NCBI GenBank assembly: GCA_035235625.1
Contig: CP141143.1
Location: 40,781,178 to 40,845,177 of the forward strand
Origin: Saururus chinensis
Taxonomy: Eukaryota; Streptophyta; Magnoliopsida; Piperales; Saururaceae
Direction: 5' to 3'
DNA: 64,000 nt
The translations under genes were made by a program, and so were the position numbers. Shown one piece after another: positions 1 to 15,400 of the stretch. A model generated the notes under the pieces. That model worked only from the letters and a program-made list of their open reading frames with translations. It searched no databases and was not told the origin of the DNA. The number at the start of each line of letters is the position of its first letter. The stretch's first letter is position 1.

Positions 1-3000
1 TACTTATATCCTTTTAATAGATTAAAACTGATGTTTATTAAGAATATGTAGAAATCATTATATCATTTAAAATTTAAAGGGACCTCCCAAAAAAAATTTA
101 CGTTCGTATGACAGATTATGTGGACAAAGCTATATTACAATTTGATCATTCTTCTTTAACTTATGAGATTTCATTCAATTAATTAGTTTTAGAACTAAGC
201 ACCATGCTTGTCACAAATGTGTATTTTAGATAAATAGTACACATTTGATAGTTCATAATAATAATAGAAATAAATGCACTAAATGATGAACCAAGCATAT
301 CACTTTTGGTCTAATTCTATCTTTTTAATCGATTAAAATCGAAGTTTATTAAAAATGTGAACAAACTATTATATCCTTTAAAGTTTAAAGAAACCTCTCA
401 TCAATTTGTTATGTACGTAATTACAAATCAAGTGGACAAAGTGATATCATAAATTGACTGTCCTTCCTTAACTTAAATGATTTTATTCACTTAACTAAAT
501 TTGGATCAAAGCACCCAAGCTTGTCACGAATGTGTATTTAATTGATTTAAATAAATACGTATACATTTGCTAAGCTTATTAGAATGAATGAAACACACTA
601 AATGCTAAAGAAATTGGAGCAATTTTGGTCAAGCTATACCTTTTAATTGATTAAACCCAAAGTTTGTTGAGAATGTGCACAAATTGTTATATCATTTAAA
701 GTCTAAAGAGACCTCTAATTAATTTGTTATGTTGGTAATGAGAAGTCAAATGGAAATGTGATACCACAATATGACCAATCTTTCTTAACTTTTACGATTT
801 CACTAACTTAACTAGATTTACAACAAAGCACCAAAAGTTATCACAAATGTGTATTTAAGTTTTTTAAATAAATACGTACTCATTTTCTAAGTTCATAAGA
901 ATCTATCAAATGCACTACACGAAGACCAATCAGACCACTTTTGGTCAAGTTATATCCATTTAATTGATTAAAACAAAAGTTCATGAATAATGTGCAAAAA
1001 TAGTTATATCATTTAAAATTTAAAGAGACCTCTCATTTATTTGTTACGTTGGCAATAGCGAATCAAAAAGAAAAAGTGATAGCACAATTTGACCATTCTT
1101 CTTTAACTTATATGATTTCTTTCGCTTATTTAGATTTAGAACAACTCACCGAATCCCATCACAAATGTGTATTTAATTATTTTAAATAAATACATAATCA
1201 TTCGGTAAGTTAGTAAGAATGAATCTAATGCACTAAATGGTAACCCAACTGTACCACTTTTGGTCAAGAATGTGCACAAATCATTATATCTTTTAAAGTT
1301 TAAAGTAACCTTCCACTAATTTTTTACATTCGTAATGACGAAGTAAATGGACAAAGTGATACCACAATTTAATCGTTCTTCTATAACTTATGTAATTTCA
1401 TTTGCTTAGCTAGTTTTAGAAAAAAAATACCTAAGCTCATCACAAATGTGTATATAATTGTTTGAAATAAATATGTACACATTTGTTAAGTTCATAATAA
1501 TAAATAAAATACACTAAATGATGAACCAATCAGAGTACTTTTGGCCTACTTATGACGTTTGATCAATTAAAACCGAAATTTGTTACAAATTGTTATATTG
1601 TTTATAATTAAAAAGACCTCTCATTCATTTGTTACGTTTGTAATGACGAATCAAATGGACGAAGTGAGTACAAATTGACTGTTCTTCCTTAACTTAAATA
1701 ATTTCATTCGCTTTATTAAATTTAGAATAAAGCACCCAAGCTTGTCACGAATGTGTATTTAATTATTTTAAATAAATACATACTCATTTACTAAGTTCAT
1801 TAGAATAAATCAAACGCACTAAATGACAAAGTAATAGGATCAATTTTGGTCAAAATATATCCTATTAATTAATTAAAACTAAAGTTCATTAAGAATGTGC
1901 ACAAATTGTTATATTGTCTAGAGTTTAATGACATCTCTTAATCATTTGTTATATTGGTAATAACGAATTGAAAAGATAAATTGATACCACAATTTGACCA
2001 TTCTTATTTCACTTATATGATTTCCTTCTCTGAATTAGATTTCGAACAAAACATCAAATCTCGTCATGAATGTGTATTTAATTATTTTAAATAAATACGC
2101 ACTCACTTGCTATGTTAGTAAGAATACATGAAACACAGTACACAACAAACAAATCAGATGACATTTAGTGAAGTTATATCCTTTTAATCCATTAAAACCA
2201 AAGCTCATTAAGAATATGCACAAATCATTATATTTTTAAAGTTTAAATAGACCTCCATTTCATTTTTGGATTCATAATAATGAATCAAATGGACAAAGTG
2301 ATACCACAATTTGACCATCTTTAATTTTTGTGATTTGATTCGCTTCACTAATTATAACTTTTCAATCTATTAAAATCAAAGTTTGTTAAGAATGAGCACA
2401 AATTATTATATCATTTAAAGTTTAAAGAGACCTCTCACTCATTTTTTACATTTGTCATGACAAATATATTGGACAAAGTCATGGCACAATTTGACTGTTC
2501 TTCCATAACTTATATGATTTTATTAGCTTAACAAGATTTAGAAGAAAGAGCCAAAGCTAATCAGGAATATGTATTTAATTATTTTAAATAAATATGCACT
2601 CATTTGCTATGTTTGTAAGAATGAATCAAATGCAGTAAACGACAGACCAATTAGGCAACTTTTGGTCTATTTATATAATTTTAATCAATTAACTAAAGTT
2701 CATTGACAATGCAAACATAAATCATCATATATTTTAAAGTAAAGTCCTCTGATTAATTTGTTAAGTTCATAATGACAAATTGAATAGACTAAGTAATACC
2801 ACAATTTGACCGCTCTTCCTTAACTTATGTGATTTCATTTGCTTAACTAGTTATAAAAAAAAGTATTGAATCTCGTCACGAATATATATTTAGTTATTTT
2901 AAAAAATACATACTTATTTGCAAAGTTCGTAAGAACGAATCAAAAGAACTAAACAATGAAATAATTGGACCACTTTTGTCTATTTATATCTTTTTAATCA

Positions 3001-6000
3001 ATTAAAACTGAAGTTCATTAAGAATATGCACAAATTGTTATATCGTCTAATGTTTACAGAGAACTCTCATTCATTTATTATATTTGTAATGACGAAACAA
3101 ATGGACAAATTGATATCACAATTTGACTGTTCTTCCTTAACCCATGTGATTTCATTCGCTTAGCTAGTATTTTAATAAAGCACCAAAGCTTCTCATGAAT
3201 GTGTATTTAATTATTTTAAACAAGTAGATACCCATTTGTGAAGTATGTAAGAATAAATCAAATATACTAAACAACAAATCAATTGGCCAACTTTTGGTCT
3301 AGTTATATCCTTTTAATTGATTTAAATTGAAGTTTGTGATGAATGTCTACAAATCATTATATTGTTTAAAGTTTAAAGTGACCTTCTAGTACTCAACTGT
3401 TTAGTTCATAATAATGAATAAAATACACTAAATGATTAACGAATTAGACCACTTTTTGTCTAATTATATCATTCTAATCGATTAAAACTGAAGTTTGTTA
3501 AGAATGTGCACAAATTGTTATATCTTTTATAGTTTAAAGAGACCTCTTATTTAATTGTTATATTTGTAAAGATGAATCAATTGGACAAAGTGATAGCAAT
3601 TGATCGTTCTTTCTTAACTTAAATAATTTTTTTCGCTTAACTAGATTTAGAACAAAGCACTCAAGCTCATCACAAATGTGTATTTAATTGTTTTAAATAA
3701 TTACATACTCATTTGCTATGTTCTTTAGAATGAATCAACTGCACTAAATGATGAAGCAATCATGACAATTTTCGTTATGTTATATTCTTTTAATTGATTA
3801 AAACTGAACTTCATTAAGCATGTGCACAAATCATTATATTGTTTAAAGTTTAAATAGACCTCTCATTTATTCGTTTTGTTGGATATAACAAATCGAAAGG
3901 AAAAAGTGATACCATAATTTAATTATTTTTCTTTAACTTATATGATTTATTTCTCTAAATCAGATTTCGAACAAAGCACTAAATCTCATCATAAATGTAT
4001 ATTTAATTATTTTAAATAAACACATACTCATTTACTAAAATCGTAATAATACAACAAACACACTACATGACAAACCAATTAGACCACATTTAGTCAAGTT
4101 ATATCCTTTTAATTGATGAAAATTAACATTTGTTAAGAATGTGCACAAATCGTTATATCGTTTAAAGTTTAAAGAGTCCTCCATTTTATTTGTTACGTTC
4201 ATAATAATATATCATATGGACAAAGTGATACCACAATTTGACCTTCCTTAACTTATGTGATTACGTTTGCTTTACTAATTATATCCTTCCAATCGGTTAA
4301 AATTAAAGTTCATTAAGAATGTGAACAAATCGTTATATTCTTTAAAGTTAAAAGTGATGTATACATTTCTCACGTTTATAATAATGAGTCAAATAGATGA
4401 AGTAATGTCACAATTAAACTATTCTTTGCTAAGTTAAGTGATTTTATTAACTTAACTAATTTCAAAACAAAACACCAAAGCTCGTCACGAATATTTATTT
4501 AATTATTTTAAATAAATGCGTACTCGTTTGGCAAGTCGATAAGAATAAATCATACGCATAAATGACGACCCAATTAGATCTCTTTTCATCTAGTTATACC
4601 ATTTTAATCAATTAAAATCAAAGTTTGTTAAGAATATGAATGAATCATTATATCATTCAAACTTTAAAAAGTACTCCCAATAATTTGTTATGTTCATAAT
4701 GAAAAATGAAAGAGACAAAGTCATACCACAATTTAACCATTCTTCCTTAATTTATGTGATATTATTCGCTTAACTAGTTTTAAAACAAGGAACTTAAGAT
4801 CATCACAAATGTGTATTTAATTATTTTAAATACATATGTACTCATTTGTTAAGTTCACAAGAATAAATTAAACGCAGTAAATGATGAACTAATCACACCA
4901 TTTTTGGACAAATTATATCATTTTATTCAATTAAAACCAAAGCTGGTAAAAAGGTGCTCAAATCGTTGTATCATTTTATAGTTTAATGAGACCTCCCATT
5001 CATGTGTAGCAATCGTAATGACGAGTTAAATTGACAAAGTGAGAGCACAACTTGACTGTTCTTCTTAAACATAAATGTTTTAAATAAATACGTACTTATT
5101 TATTAAGTTCCTAAAAATGAATCAAATGTACTAAACAATAAAATAATTGGACCATTTTAGTCTAATTATATCATTTTAATCGATTAAAACTAAAGTTCGT
5201 TAGGAATATATATAAATCATTATACTGTTCCAAGTTTAAAGAGACCTCTATTCATTTGTTATGTTGATAATAATGAATCATATGCCGAAAGTGATACTAC
5301 AATTTAATCATACTTCCATAACTTATATGATTTCATTCACATAAATAAATTTAGAACAAAACACTTAAACTCGACACAAATGTTTATTTAATTATTTTAA
5401 ACAAATACATGCTCTTATGCTAAGCTTGTAAGAATGAATAAAACATACTAAACAATGAACCAATCAGACCACTTTTGGTCAAGTTATATCTTTTTAATCA
5501 ATTAAAACCAAAGTTCATTAAGAATGCGCACAAATCAACATATTGTTCAAATCTTAAAGAGACCTCTCATACATTTCTTACATTCTTAATAACAAATCAA
5601 ATAGACAAAGTGATACCACAATTTGACCGTTCTTCCTTAATTTATTAGATTTTATTTACTTAACTAGTTTTAGAGCAAATAATTGAAGATCATCACAAAT
5701 GTGTATATAATTTTTTAATATAAATATGTACATATTCGTTTAGAACGAAGAGCAAAAACTCTTCACGAATGTGTACATAATTGTTTTAAATAAATACATA
5801 CTCATTTGCTACGTTCATAAGAATGAATCAAACATACTAAACTATGAACCAATCAGACCACTTTTGGTCAAATTATATCCTTTTAATTGATTAAAACCAA
5901 AGTTTGTTAAGAATGTGTATAAATCGTTATATCGTGTAGAGTTTAAAGAGACCACCCAATAACTTGTTACATTCATAATGACAAATCAAATAGACAAAGT

Positions 6001-6190
6001 GATATCACAACTTGACTTTTCTTCCTTAACTTATGTGATTTCATTTACTTACTAGTGTTAGAACAAAACACCCAAGCTTGTCATAAATGTATATTTATTT
6101 ATTATAATAATCAAATGTTTGTAAGAATGAATCAAATTCTTGTAAGAATGAATCAAATGCAGTAAATGAGGAACAACCCGGACCACTTTT

Positions 6191-6378
6191 TGGTCCAGTG
6201 ATATCCATTTAATCGATTAAAACAAAGTACGTTATGCATGTGTATAAATTGTTATATCGTTTAAACTTTAAAAAGACCTTTCTTTGGTCCAGTGATATCC
6301 ATTTAATCGATTAAAACAAAGTATGTTATGCATGTGTATAAATTATTATATCATTTAAACTTTAAAAAGACCTCTCTT
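6191..6378 (+). repeat. 94-bp local tandem duplication in the satellite
   Basis: The segment starting TGGTCCAGTGATATCC at 6191 recurs at 6285, a period of 94 bp, with the two copies nearly identical. It covers the palindrome block and the TTTAAACTTTAAA block of one monomer. A period well below the monomer length and high identity mark a recent replication-slippage or unequal-exchange event. Confidence 0.85.
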
Positions 6379-9300
6379 TAATTTGCTGCATTCGTAATGA
6401 TGAATTAAATGGAAATAGTAACAACACGATTTGACCTTTCTTCCTTAAATTATATGAATTCATTCGCTTAATTAGATTTAGAACAAAGCACCAAAGATCA
6501 TCACAAATGTGTGTTTGATTATTTTAAATACATATTCATTAAGTTCATAAGAACAATGAACAAATTGGACCACTTCTAGCATAGTTATATCATTTTAATT
6601 GGTTAAAATCAAAGTTTGTTAAGAAACTGCACAAATCGTTATATTGTTTAAAGTTTAAAGAGAATTCTCATTCATTTGTTACATTTGTAACAATGAATCA
6701 AATGTAAAAAGTGATACCACAATTTGACCGTCCCTAACTTATTTGATTTTATTCACTAACTACATTTAGAACAAATCTCCAAATCTTGTTAACAACGTGT
6801 ATTTAATTGTATAAAATAAATACATACTAATTTGCTAGGTTCATAAAAATTAATCAAATGCATGAAACGACAAACCACTTTTGGTCTAATTGTATCCTTC
6901 TAATCAATTGTAAGTGAAGTTCGTTAATCATATGTACAAATCATTATATCATTAATGTTTAATGAGACCTCCCATTAATTTGTTACATTCATAATAACAA
7001 ATCAAATAGACAATGTTATAATGATTTGACCGTTCTTTCTTAACTTATATAATTTCATTCTCTTAACAAGGTTTAGAACAATGCAGTGAAGCTCGTCATG
7101 AATGTGTATTTAATTAATTTAAATAAATGTTTATTTGTATGTTAGGTTCTTAAGAATGAATCAATCGGACTAAACAACAAACCAATTGGACTATTTTTTG
7201 ATATATAATATCCTTCTAATCAATTAAAATCGATGTTCATTAAGAATGTGCACAAATCGTTATATCGTTTAAAGTTTAAAGAGACCCCCCATACAGTTGT
7301 TATGTTCGTAATAACAAATCAAATAGACGATGTGATACCACAATTTGATTGTTCTTCCTTAACTTAAGTGAATTCATTTACTTAACTTGTTTTAACACAA
7401 AACACCAAAGCTCATCACGAATATGTATTTAATTATTTTCAAATAAATACATACTCATTTGGTAACTTGGTAAGACTGAATTAAACGCACTAAACGACAA
7501 ACCAATTGGACCGCTTTTATAAAGTTATATTATTTTAATCGATTAAAACTGAAGTTTATTAAGAATGTACAAAATTTATTATATCATTTAAAGAGACCTC
7601 CCATTCATTTGTTACAATAATAATAATGAACTGAATGGATAATGTGATACCACAATTTAACTATTCTACCTTAACGTATATGATTTTATTCGCTAACTAG
7701 ATTTAGAACAAAGCTCCAAAGCTCAGCACGAATATGTATTTAATTGTTTTAAATAAATACATACTCATTTGCTATGTTCATAAAAATGAATCAAGCTCAC
7801 TAAATGACAACCCAATTGGACCATCTGTGGTCTGATTATTGCCTTTTAATCGATTAAAAGTAAAGTTTGTTATTCATGTGCCCTAATTGTTGTATCATTT
7901 AAAGAGAACTCTAATTCATTTTATACATTCCTTATGATGAATCAAATTGATATAGTGATAGCACAATTTGACTATTTTTCCTTAACTTGGCTAATTTCAT
8001 TTGCTTAACTACGTTTAGAAGGAAGCACAAAAGCTCGTCATAAATGTGTATTTCATTGTGCTAAGTTTGTAAGAATCAATTAATCGCACTAAACGAAAAA
8101 CCAATCAAGCCACTTTTGGTCTAGTTATATCCTTTAAATTAATTAAAACCGAAGTTTGTTAAGAATGTGCACAAATTGATATATCATTTAAATTTTAAAA
8201 AGACCTCTCATATATTTCTTATGTTCGTAATAATGAACTAAAGAGGTGAAGTGATACTACAATTTGGTCATTCTTCCATAACTTATGTGATTTCATTCAC
8301 TTAACTAGTTATAGAAAAAAATAGCACAGCTCTTCACAAATATATATTTAATTATTTTAAATATATACATACTCATTTTGTAAGTTGGTAAGATAGAATT
8401 AAACATACTAAATGAAGACACAATCAAACCTCTTTTCATGTAGTTATATCTTTTTAATAAATTAAAACTGAAGTTCATTAAGAATGTGTATAAATCGTTA
8501 TATCATTTAAATTTTAAAGAAACTTCCCAATAATTTGTTATGTTTGTAATAATGAATCAAATGGACAACGTGATTTCACAATTTGATCGTTCTTCCTTAA
8601 CTTATGTGATTTCATTCAATTAACTAGTTTTAGAACAAAGCACCCAGGCCAGTCACAAATGTGCATTGAATTGTTTTAAATATATACGTAGTCATTTGGC
8701 AAGTTGGTAAGAATGAATCATATGCACTAAAAGACAATCTAATCAGACCACTTTTTATCTAGTTATATCATTTTAATCGATTAAAACCAAAGTTCGTTTA
8801 GAATGTGCATAATTCCTTATATCGTTTAAACTTTAAAAAGGCCACCCATTATTTTGCAACATTTGTAATGACAAATGAAATAGACAATGTCATTCCATAA
8901 TTTGACCGTTCTTGCTTAACTTATATAATTTTATTCACTCAACTAGTTTTAGAATAAAGCACCAAAGCTCATCACAAATGTGTATTTAATTATTTTAAAT
9001 AAATATGTACTCATTTAATAAGTTCTTAAGAATAAATTAAATGCACTAAACAATGAACAATTCCAACAACTTTTGGTTGAATTATATCTTATTAATTGAT
9101 TAAAACCGAAGTTTATTAATAATGTGCACAAATCGTTATTATCATTTACATCTGAACGAGACATCTTATTCATTTGTTACATTTGTAATGATGAATTAAA
9201 TGAATAAAGTGATAGCACAACTTGACCCTTCCTCTTAAACTTATGTGATTTTATTCGCTTAACTAGTTTAAAAATCAAATGCACTAAACAGCAAACCAAT

Positions 9301-12228
9301 CATACTACTTTTTGTCAAGTTATCTTATTTTAATTGATAAAAACTAAATTTCGTTACGAATGTTCACGAATTGCTACATAATTTATTGTTTAAAGAGACC
9401 TCTCATTCATTTGTTATGTTTGTAATAATGAATTAAATTGACAAAGTGATACCACAGTTTGACCATTCTTCCTTAACTTGTATGATCTCATTTGTTTAAC
9501 TAGGTTCAAAAGAAAACACTGAATCTCATAATAAATGTGTATTTAATTGTTTAAAATAAATACATATTCATTTTCTTACTTCTATGAATGAACCAATTGC
9601 ACTAAATGATGAATTAATCGGGCCACTTTTGGTCATGTATTTTCTTTTAATCGATTAAAATTGAAATTTATTAAGAATGTGCACAAATTTTTATATCCTT
9701 TAAAGTGTAAAAAGCCCTCCCATACATTTATTATGTTTGGACTAATGAATCAAATAGACAAAGTGATACCACAATTTGACTATTCTTTCTTAACTTATGC
9801 AATTTCATTTACTTAACTAGTTTAGAATAAAGCAGCAAAGATTGTCATGTCTATGTATTTAATTGTTTTAAATAAATACTCACTCATTTGGTAAGTTGGT
9901 AAGAATGAATCCAATGCACTAAACGACGACCTAATCAGACCACTCTTCATCTAGTTATATCCTTTTAATCGATTAAAACCAACGCTCATTAAGAATGTTT
10001 TTAAATCGTTATATCGTTTAAGGTTTTAAGTGACCACCCATTAATTTGTTATGTTCATAATAATGAATCAAATGGACAAAGAAATATTACAATTTGACCA
10101 TTCTTCCTGATTTATGTCATTTTATTCGCTTAATTAGTTTTAAAATAAAGCACCCAAGCTCGTTACAAATGTGTATTTAACTATTGATCATAAATACGTA
10201 CTCATTTGCCTAGCTCGTAAGAATTATTCAAATGCACTAATCGACAGACCAATCGGACCACTTTTGGTCTAGTTATATCCTTTTAATCAATTAAAACCGA
10301 TGTTCGTTTGAAATGAGAACAAATCATTATTTCTTTTAAAGTTTAAATAGACCTCATATTCATTTGTTATGTGCATAATGACGAATAAAATGGACAAAGT
10401 CATAGCACAATTTGACAGTTCTTCCTTAGCTAATATGATGTCATTCACTTAACTAGATTTTGAGCGAAGCACAAAAGCTCTTTAACAATGTGTACATAAT
10501 TGTTTTAAATAAATACATACTCATTTGCTAAGTTTGTAAGAATGAATCAAACATACTAAACTATGAAACAATCGGACCACTTTTTGTCAAGTTATATCCT
10601 TTTAATTAATTAAAACTGAAGTTTGTTAAGAATGTGTATAAATCATTATATCATTTAAAAGATGCATCCCTTTCATTTGTTATGTTTTTTATGATGAATC
10701 AAATGGATCGAGTGATCCCAAAATTTACAATTCTTCATTAACTTATTTGATTTTATTCGCTTAACTAGTTTTAGAACAAAGCACCCAAGATCGTCACAAA
10801 TCTGTATTTAAAATTTTAAAATAAATACATACTCATTCGCTAAGTTGGTAAGAATGAATCAAATATACTAAACAACAAACCAATTGGACCACTTTTGTTA
10901 TAATTATATCCTTATAATCCATTAAAACCGATTTTTTTAGGAATGTGCATAAATCATTATATCATTTAAAGTTTAAAGAGACCTCCCATTAATTTGTTAC
11001 GTTTGTAATGACGAATAAAATTGACAATGTGATACCACTATTTGACCATTCTTCCTTTACTTATGTGATTTCATTCGCTTAACTAGTTTTAGAACAAAGC
11101 ACCCTAGCTCATCACAATATGTTTGTATTTCTTCGTTTTAATTAAGTACGTACTCATTTGCTAAACTCATAAGCAAAAATGAAATGCACTAAAAGATGAA
11201 CCAATCAGACTACTTTTTATCTAGTGGGAACCTTTTGGTCGATTAAAACAAAAGTTCGTTAAGTATGTGTATAAATCATTATATCATTCAAAGTTTAAAG
11301 AGACCACCCATTTATTTATTACATTTGTAATGACAAATAAAATTAAAAAATTGAAAGTACATTTGATCAATCTTCCTTAACTTATTTGATTTCATTAACA
11401 TAACTAGATTTAGAACAAAATAGAACAACTCATCACGAATGTGTATTTAATTGTGATACATAAGTATGTACTCATTTGCTAAGTTCATAAGAATGAATCA
11501 AATCCACTAAATAACAAACCAATCTAACCACTTCTGGTCTAGTTTTATCCATTAAAAAAGATAAAAGCAAATTTCATTAAGAATGTGTACAAATCATTAT
11601 ATTGTTTAAAGTATAAAGAAACCTCTTATTTATTTGTTACATTCGTAATAACAAACCACATGGATAAAGTGATACACAATTTGATCGTTATTCCTTAAAT
11701 TATATAATTTCATTCGCTTAATTAGATTTAGAACAAAGCACCAAAGCTCGTCACGAATGCATATTTATTTGTTTTAAATATATACATACTCATTTGTTAT
11801 GTTCATAAGAATGAATCAAATTTACTAAACGACAAAGCAATTGGACCACTTTGGTCATGTTATATCCTTTTAATCAATTACAACTGAAGTTCACTAAGAA
11901 TGTGCACAAATCGTTATAGTATTAAAGGTTTAAAAAGTCATCTCATTCATTTGTTACATTAGCAATAACCAATCAAATGGACAAAGTGATACCACAATTT
12001 GACCGTTCTTCCTAAACTTATGTGATTTCATTCACTTAATTAGTTTAAAACACAGCAACCAAGATTGTCATGAATGTGTATTTAATTGTTTAAATTAAAT
12101 ATGTACTCATTTTCTATATTGTAAGAATGAATCAAATGCACTAAATGGCGAACCAATCAGACCACTTTTTGTCCAGTTATATCCTTTTAATCGATAAAAA
12201 CTGAAGTTCGTTAAGGATGTGCACAAAT

Positions 12229-12455
12229 CATTATATCATTTGAAGTTTAAAGAGACCTCTCATTCATTTGTTATGTTCGTAATGACGAATCAAATATATA
12301 AAGTAATACCACAATTTGACCATTCTTTCTTAACTTGGGTACATTATATCGTTTGAAGTTTAAAGAGACCTCTCATTCATTTGTTATGTTCGTCATGACA
12401 AATCAAATCTACACAGTGATACCACAATTTGACCATTCTTCCTTAACTTGGGTAA
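12229..12455 (+). repeat. 113-bp local tandem duplication in the satellite
   Basis: The stretch from CATTATATC at 12229 to CTTGGGTA at about 12341 is repeated from 12342. Both copies run through TTTGAAGTTTAAAGAGACC and GATACCACAATTTGACC with few differences. This is a sub-monomer duplication out of register with the ~315-bp unit. Confidence 0.85.
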
Positions 12456-15400
12456 TTTTATTTGCTTAATTAGTCTTAGAAGAAAGCACCCTAGATCGTC
12501 ACAAATGTGAATTTACTTATTTTAAATAAATACGCACTCATTCGCTAAGTGCGATGAATTAATCAAATGCACTAATCAACAAACCAATCAGACAACTTTT
12601 GGTGTAACAATATCCTTTTAATTGATTAAAATCAAAGTTTATTATGAATGCATACACAAATCATTATATCATTTAAAGTATAAAAAGTGCCCCCACTAGT
12701 TTGTTATGTTCGCAATGACGAATTAAGCTATCACAATTTGACCGTTCTTCCTTAAGTAATGTCATTTCAGTGGCTTAACTAATTTTAAAAAAAAATACTA
12801 AAGCACATCATGAATGTATTTTTAATTGCATTAAATAAATACATAATCATTTTCTAAGTTGCTAAGAATGAAGAAAATGCACTTAACGACAAACCAATTG
12901 GACAACATTTGATCAAGATATATCCTTTTAATTGATTACAACTAAAGTTTGTTAAAAATGTGCACAAATCGTTATATTGTTTATAGTTTGAAGAGTCTTC
13001 TCATTAATTTGTTATGTTCATAATAATGAATCAAATGGAGAAAATAATACCACAATTTGACCATTCTTCCTTCACTGATGTGATTTCATTCACGTAACAA
13101 ATTCGACAACGAAGCACTCAAGATCATCATGAATGTGTATTTAATTATTTAAAATAAATATACACTTTTGATCGAATTATATCCTTTAATCGATTAAAAT
13201 TGATTTTCGTTAATAATGTGCACAAATTTTTATTATTATTTAAAATTTAATAAGACTTGTCATTCACTTCTTATGTTTGTAATGAAAAATTAAATGGACA
13301 AAGTGATAGCACAACTTGACCATTCTTCTTAAACTTATGTGATTTCATTATTTTAACTAGTTTAAGAACATAGCACTAAAGCTCATCATGATTGTGTATT
13401 TAATTAGTTTAAATAAATAGGTATTCATTTGTTGAGTTCGTAGGAATGAATCAAACATACTAAAAGATAAGCCAATTGGACCACTTTTTTATCAAATTAT
13501 ATCCTTTTAATCTATTAAAACCGAAGTTCATTAAGAATGTGGACAAATCATTATATCATTTAAAGTTTAAAGAGGCATTTCATTCATTTGCAACATTTAT
13601 AATGATAAATAAAATAGACAAAGAGATAGAATAATTTGGTTGTTCTTACTTAACTTATAAGATTTCATTCGCTTAACTAGATTTAGAACACAATACCAAA
13701 GCTCATCATGAATATGTATTTAATTGTCTTAAATAAATGTGTACTCATTAGCTAAGTTTGTATGAATGAATCAAATGCACTAAATGATGAACCAATCAGA
13801 ACACTTTTCATCTAATTATATCTTTTTAATCGATTAAAATAGAAGTTAGTTAAGAATGTGCACAAATTATTTTATCATTTAAAGTTTAAAGGGACCTCTC
13901 ATTCATTTACTATGTTTGTATTTATGAATCAAGTGGACAAAGTAATAGCAAAATTTGATCGTTCCTCCTTAACGTGTATTATTTAATTCGCTCAACTATA
14001 TTTAGTAGAAAGCAACAAAGCTATTCACGAATGTGTATTTAATTATTTTAAAAAATACATACTCATTTGCCATGTTCATAAGAATGAATATAATGTACTA
14101 AATAATGAATAAATTAAAATACTTTTTGTCAAGTTATATCCATATAACCGATAAAAACCAAAGGTGATGAATGCGCATAAATTATTATATTGTTTAAAGT
14201 TTAAAACGGCCTCCCATTCATTTACTACATTAGTAATAACGAAACAAATAGACAATGACATACCACAATTTAACCATTCCTTCTTAACTTATGTGATTTC
14301 ATTTGCTTAACTAGTTTTTGAACAAAGCACCCATGTTGTCACGAATGTGTATTCAATTACTTAAAATAAATACCCTTTTGCTAAGTTGGAAAAAATGAAT
14401 CAAATGTACTAAATGATGAACCAACTAGACTTGTTTTGTTCAAGTTATCTTCTTTTAATTGATTAAAACCAATGTTTATTACGAATATGCAATAATCGAT
14501 ATATCCTTTAATTATTTAATTATTCTAATTAAATACATACTCATTTACTAATTAAGTATGAATGAATCAAACTCACTAAACAACGAATCAATCATACCAC
14601 TTTTAGTATAATGATTTCCCTTTAATCGATGAAAACCGAAGTTTATTATGAATGTAGAGAAATCATTATATCATTTAATGTTTAAAAAGACCTCCCATTT
14701 ATTTTATTGCGTTCGTAAAAATGAATCAAATGGACAATGTGATACCACAATTTAACCCTTCTTCCTTAACCTATATATGATTTTAATCACTTAACTAAAT
14801 TTAAAACAAAGCACCAAAGCTCATCACAAATGGGAATTTAATTATTTTAAATTAATTATACTTATTTGCTAATATCGTAAGAATGAATCAAACACACTAA
14901 ATGACAAACCAATCACAACACTTTAGTTTAATTATTTATTTTAGATAGTTTAAAACCGAAGTTCATTAAAAATGTGTACAAATCAATATATTATTTTCAG
15001 TTAAATAGACCTCCCATTCACAAGTTACATTTGTAATAATGTATCGAATGAACAAAGAGATTCAACAATTTGACTATTGTTCCCTAACTTATATGACTTC
15101 ATTCGATTAACAAGATTTAAAACGAAAGCATCAAAGCTCGTTATGAATGTGTATTTAATTATTCTAATTAAATAAGTACACATTTGTCAATTAAGTAAGA
15201 ATGAATGAAATGCACTAAATGATGAACCAATTGCACCACTTTTAGTCTAATTATATCCTTTTAACTAATTTAAATTGAAGTTCGTTAAGAATGTCTATAA
15301 ATCTTATATCGTTTAGAGTTTAAAGAGACCTCCTATTCATTTGTTATATTCATAATAACGAATGAAATGGGCAAAGCGATACCACAATTTGACCGATCAT

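Noticed and set aside
14076..14261. Open frames of 60-80 codons inside the satellite, on both strands
   Set aside because: They recur at the same phase of the monomer in different copies (for example 50256-50474, 53294-53542, 54350-54595), have no initiation context or family motif, and follow from the AT-rich repeat sequence.
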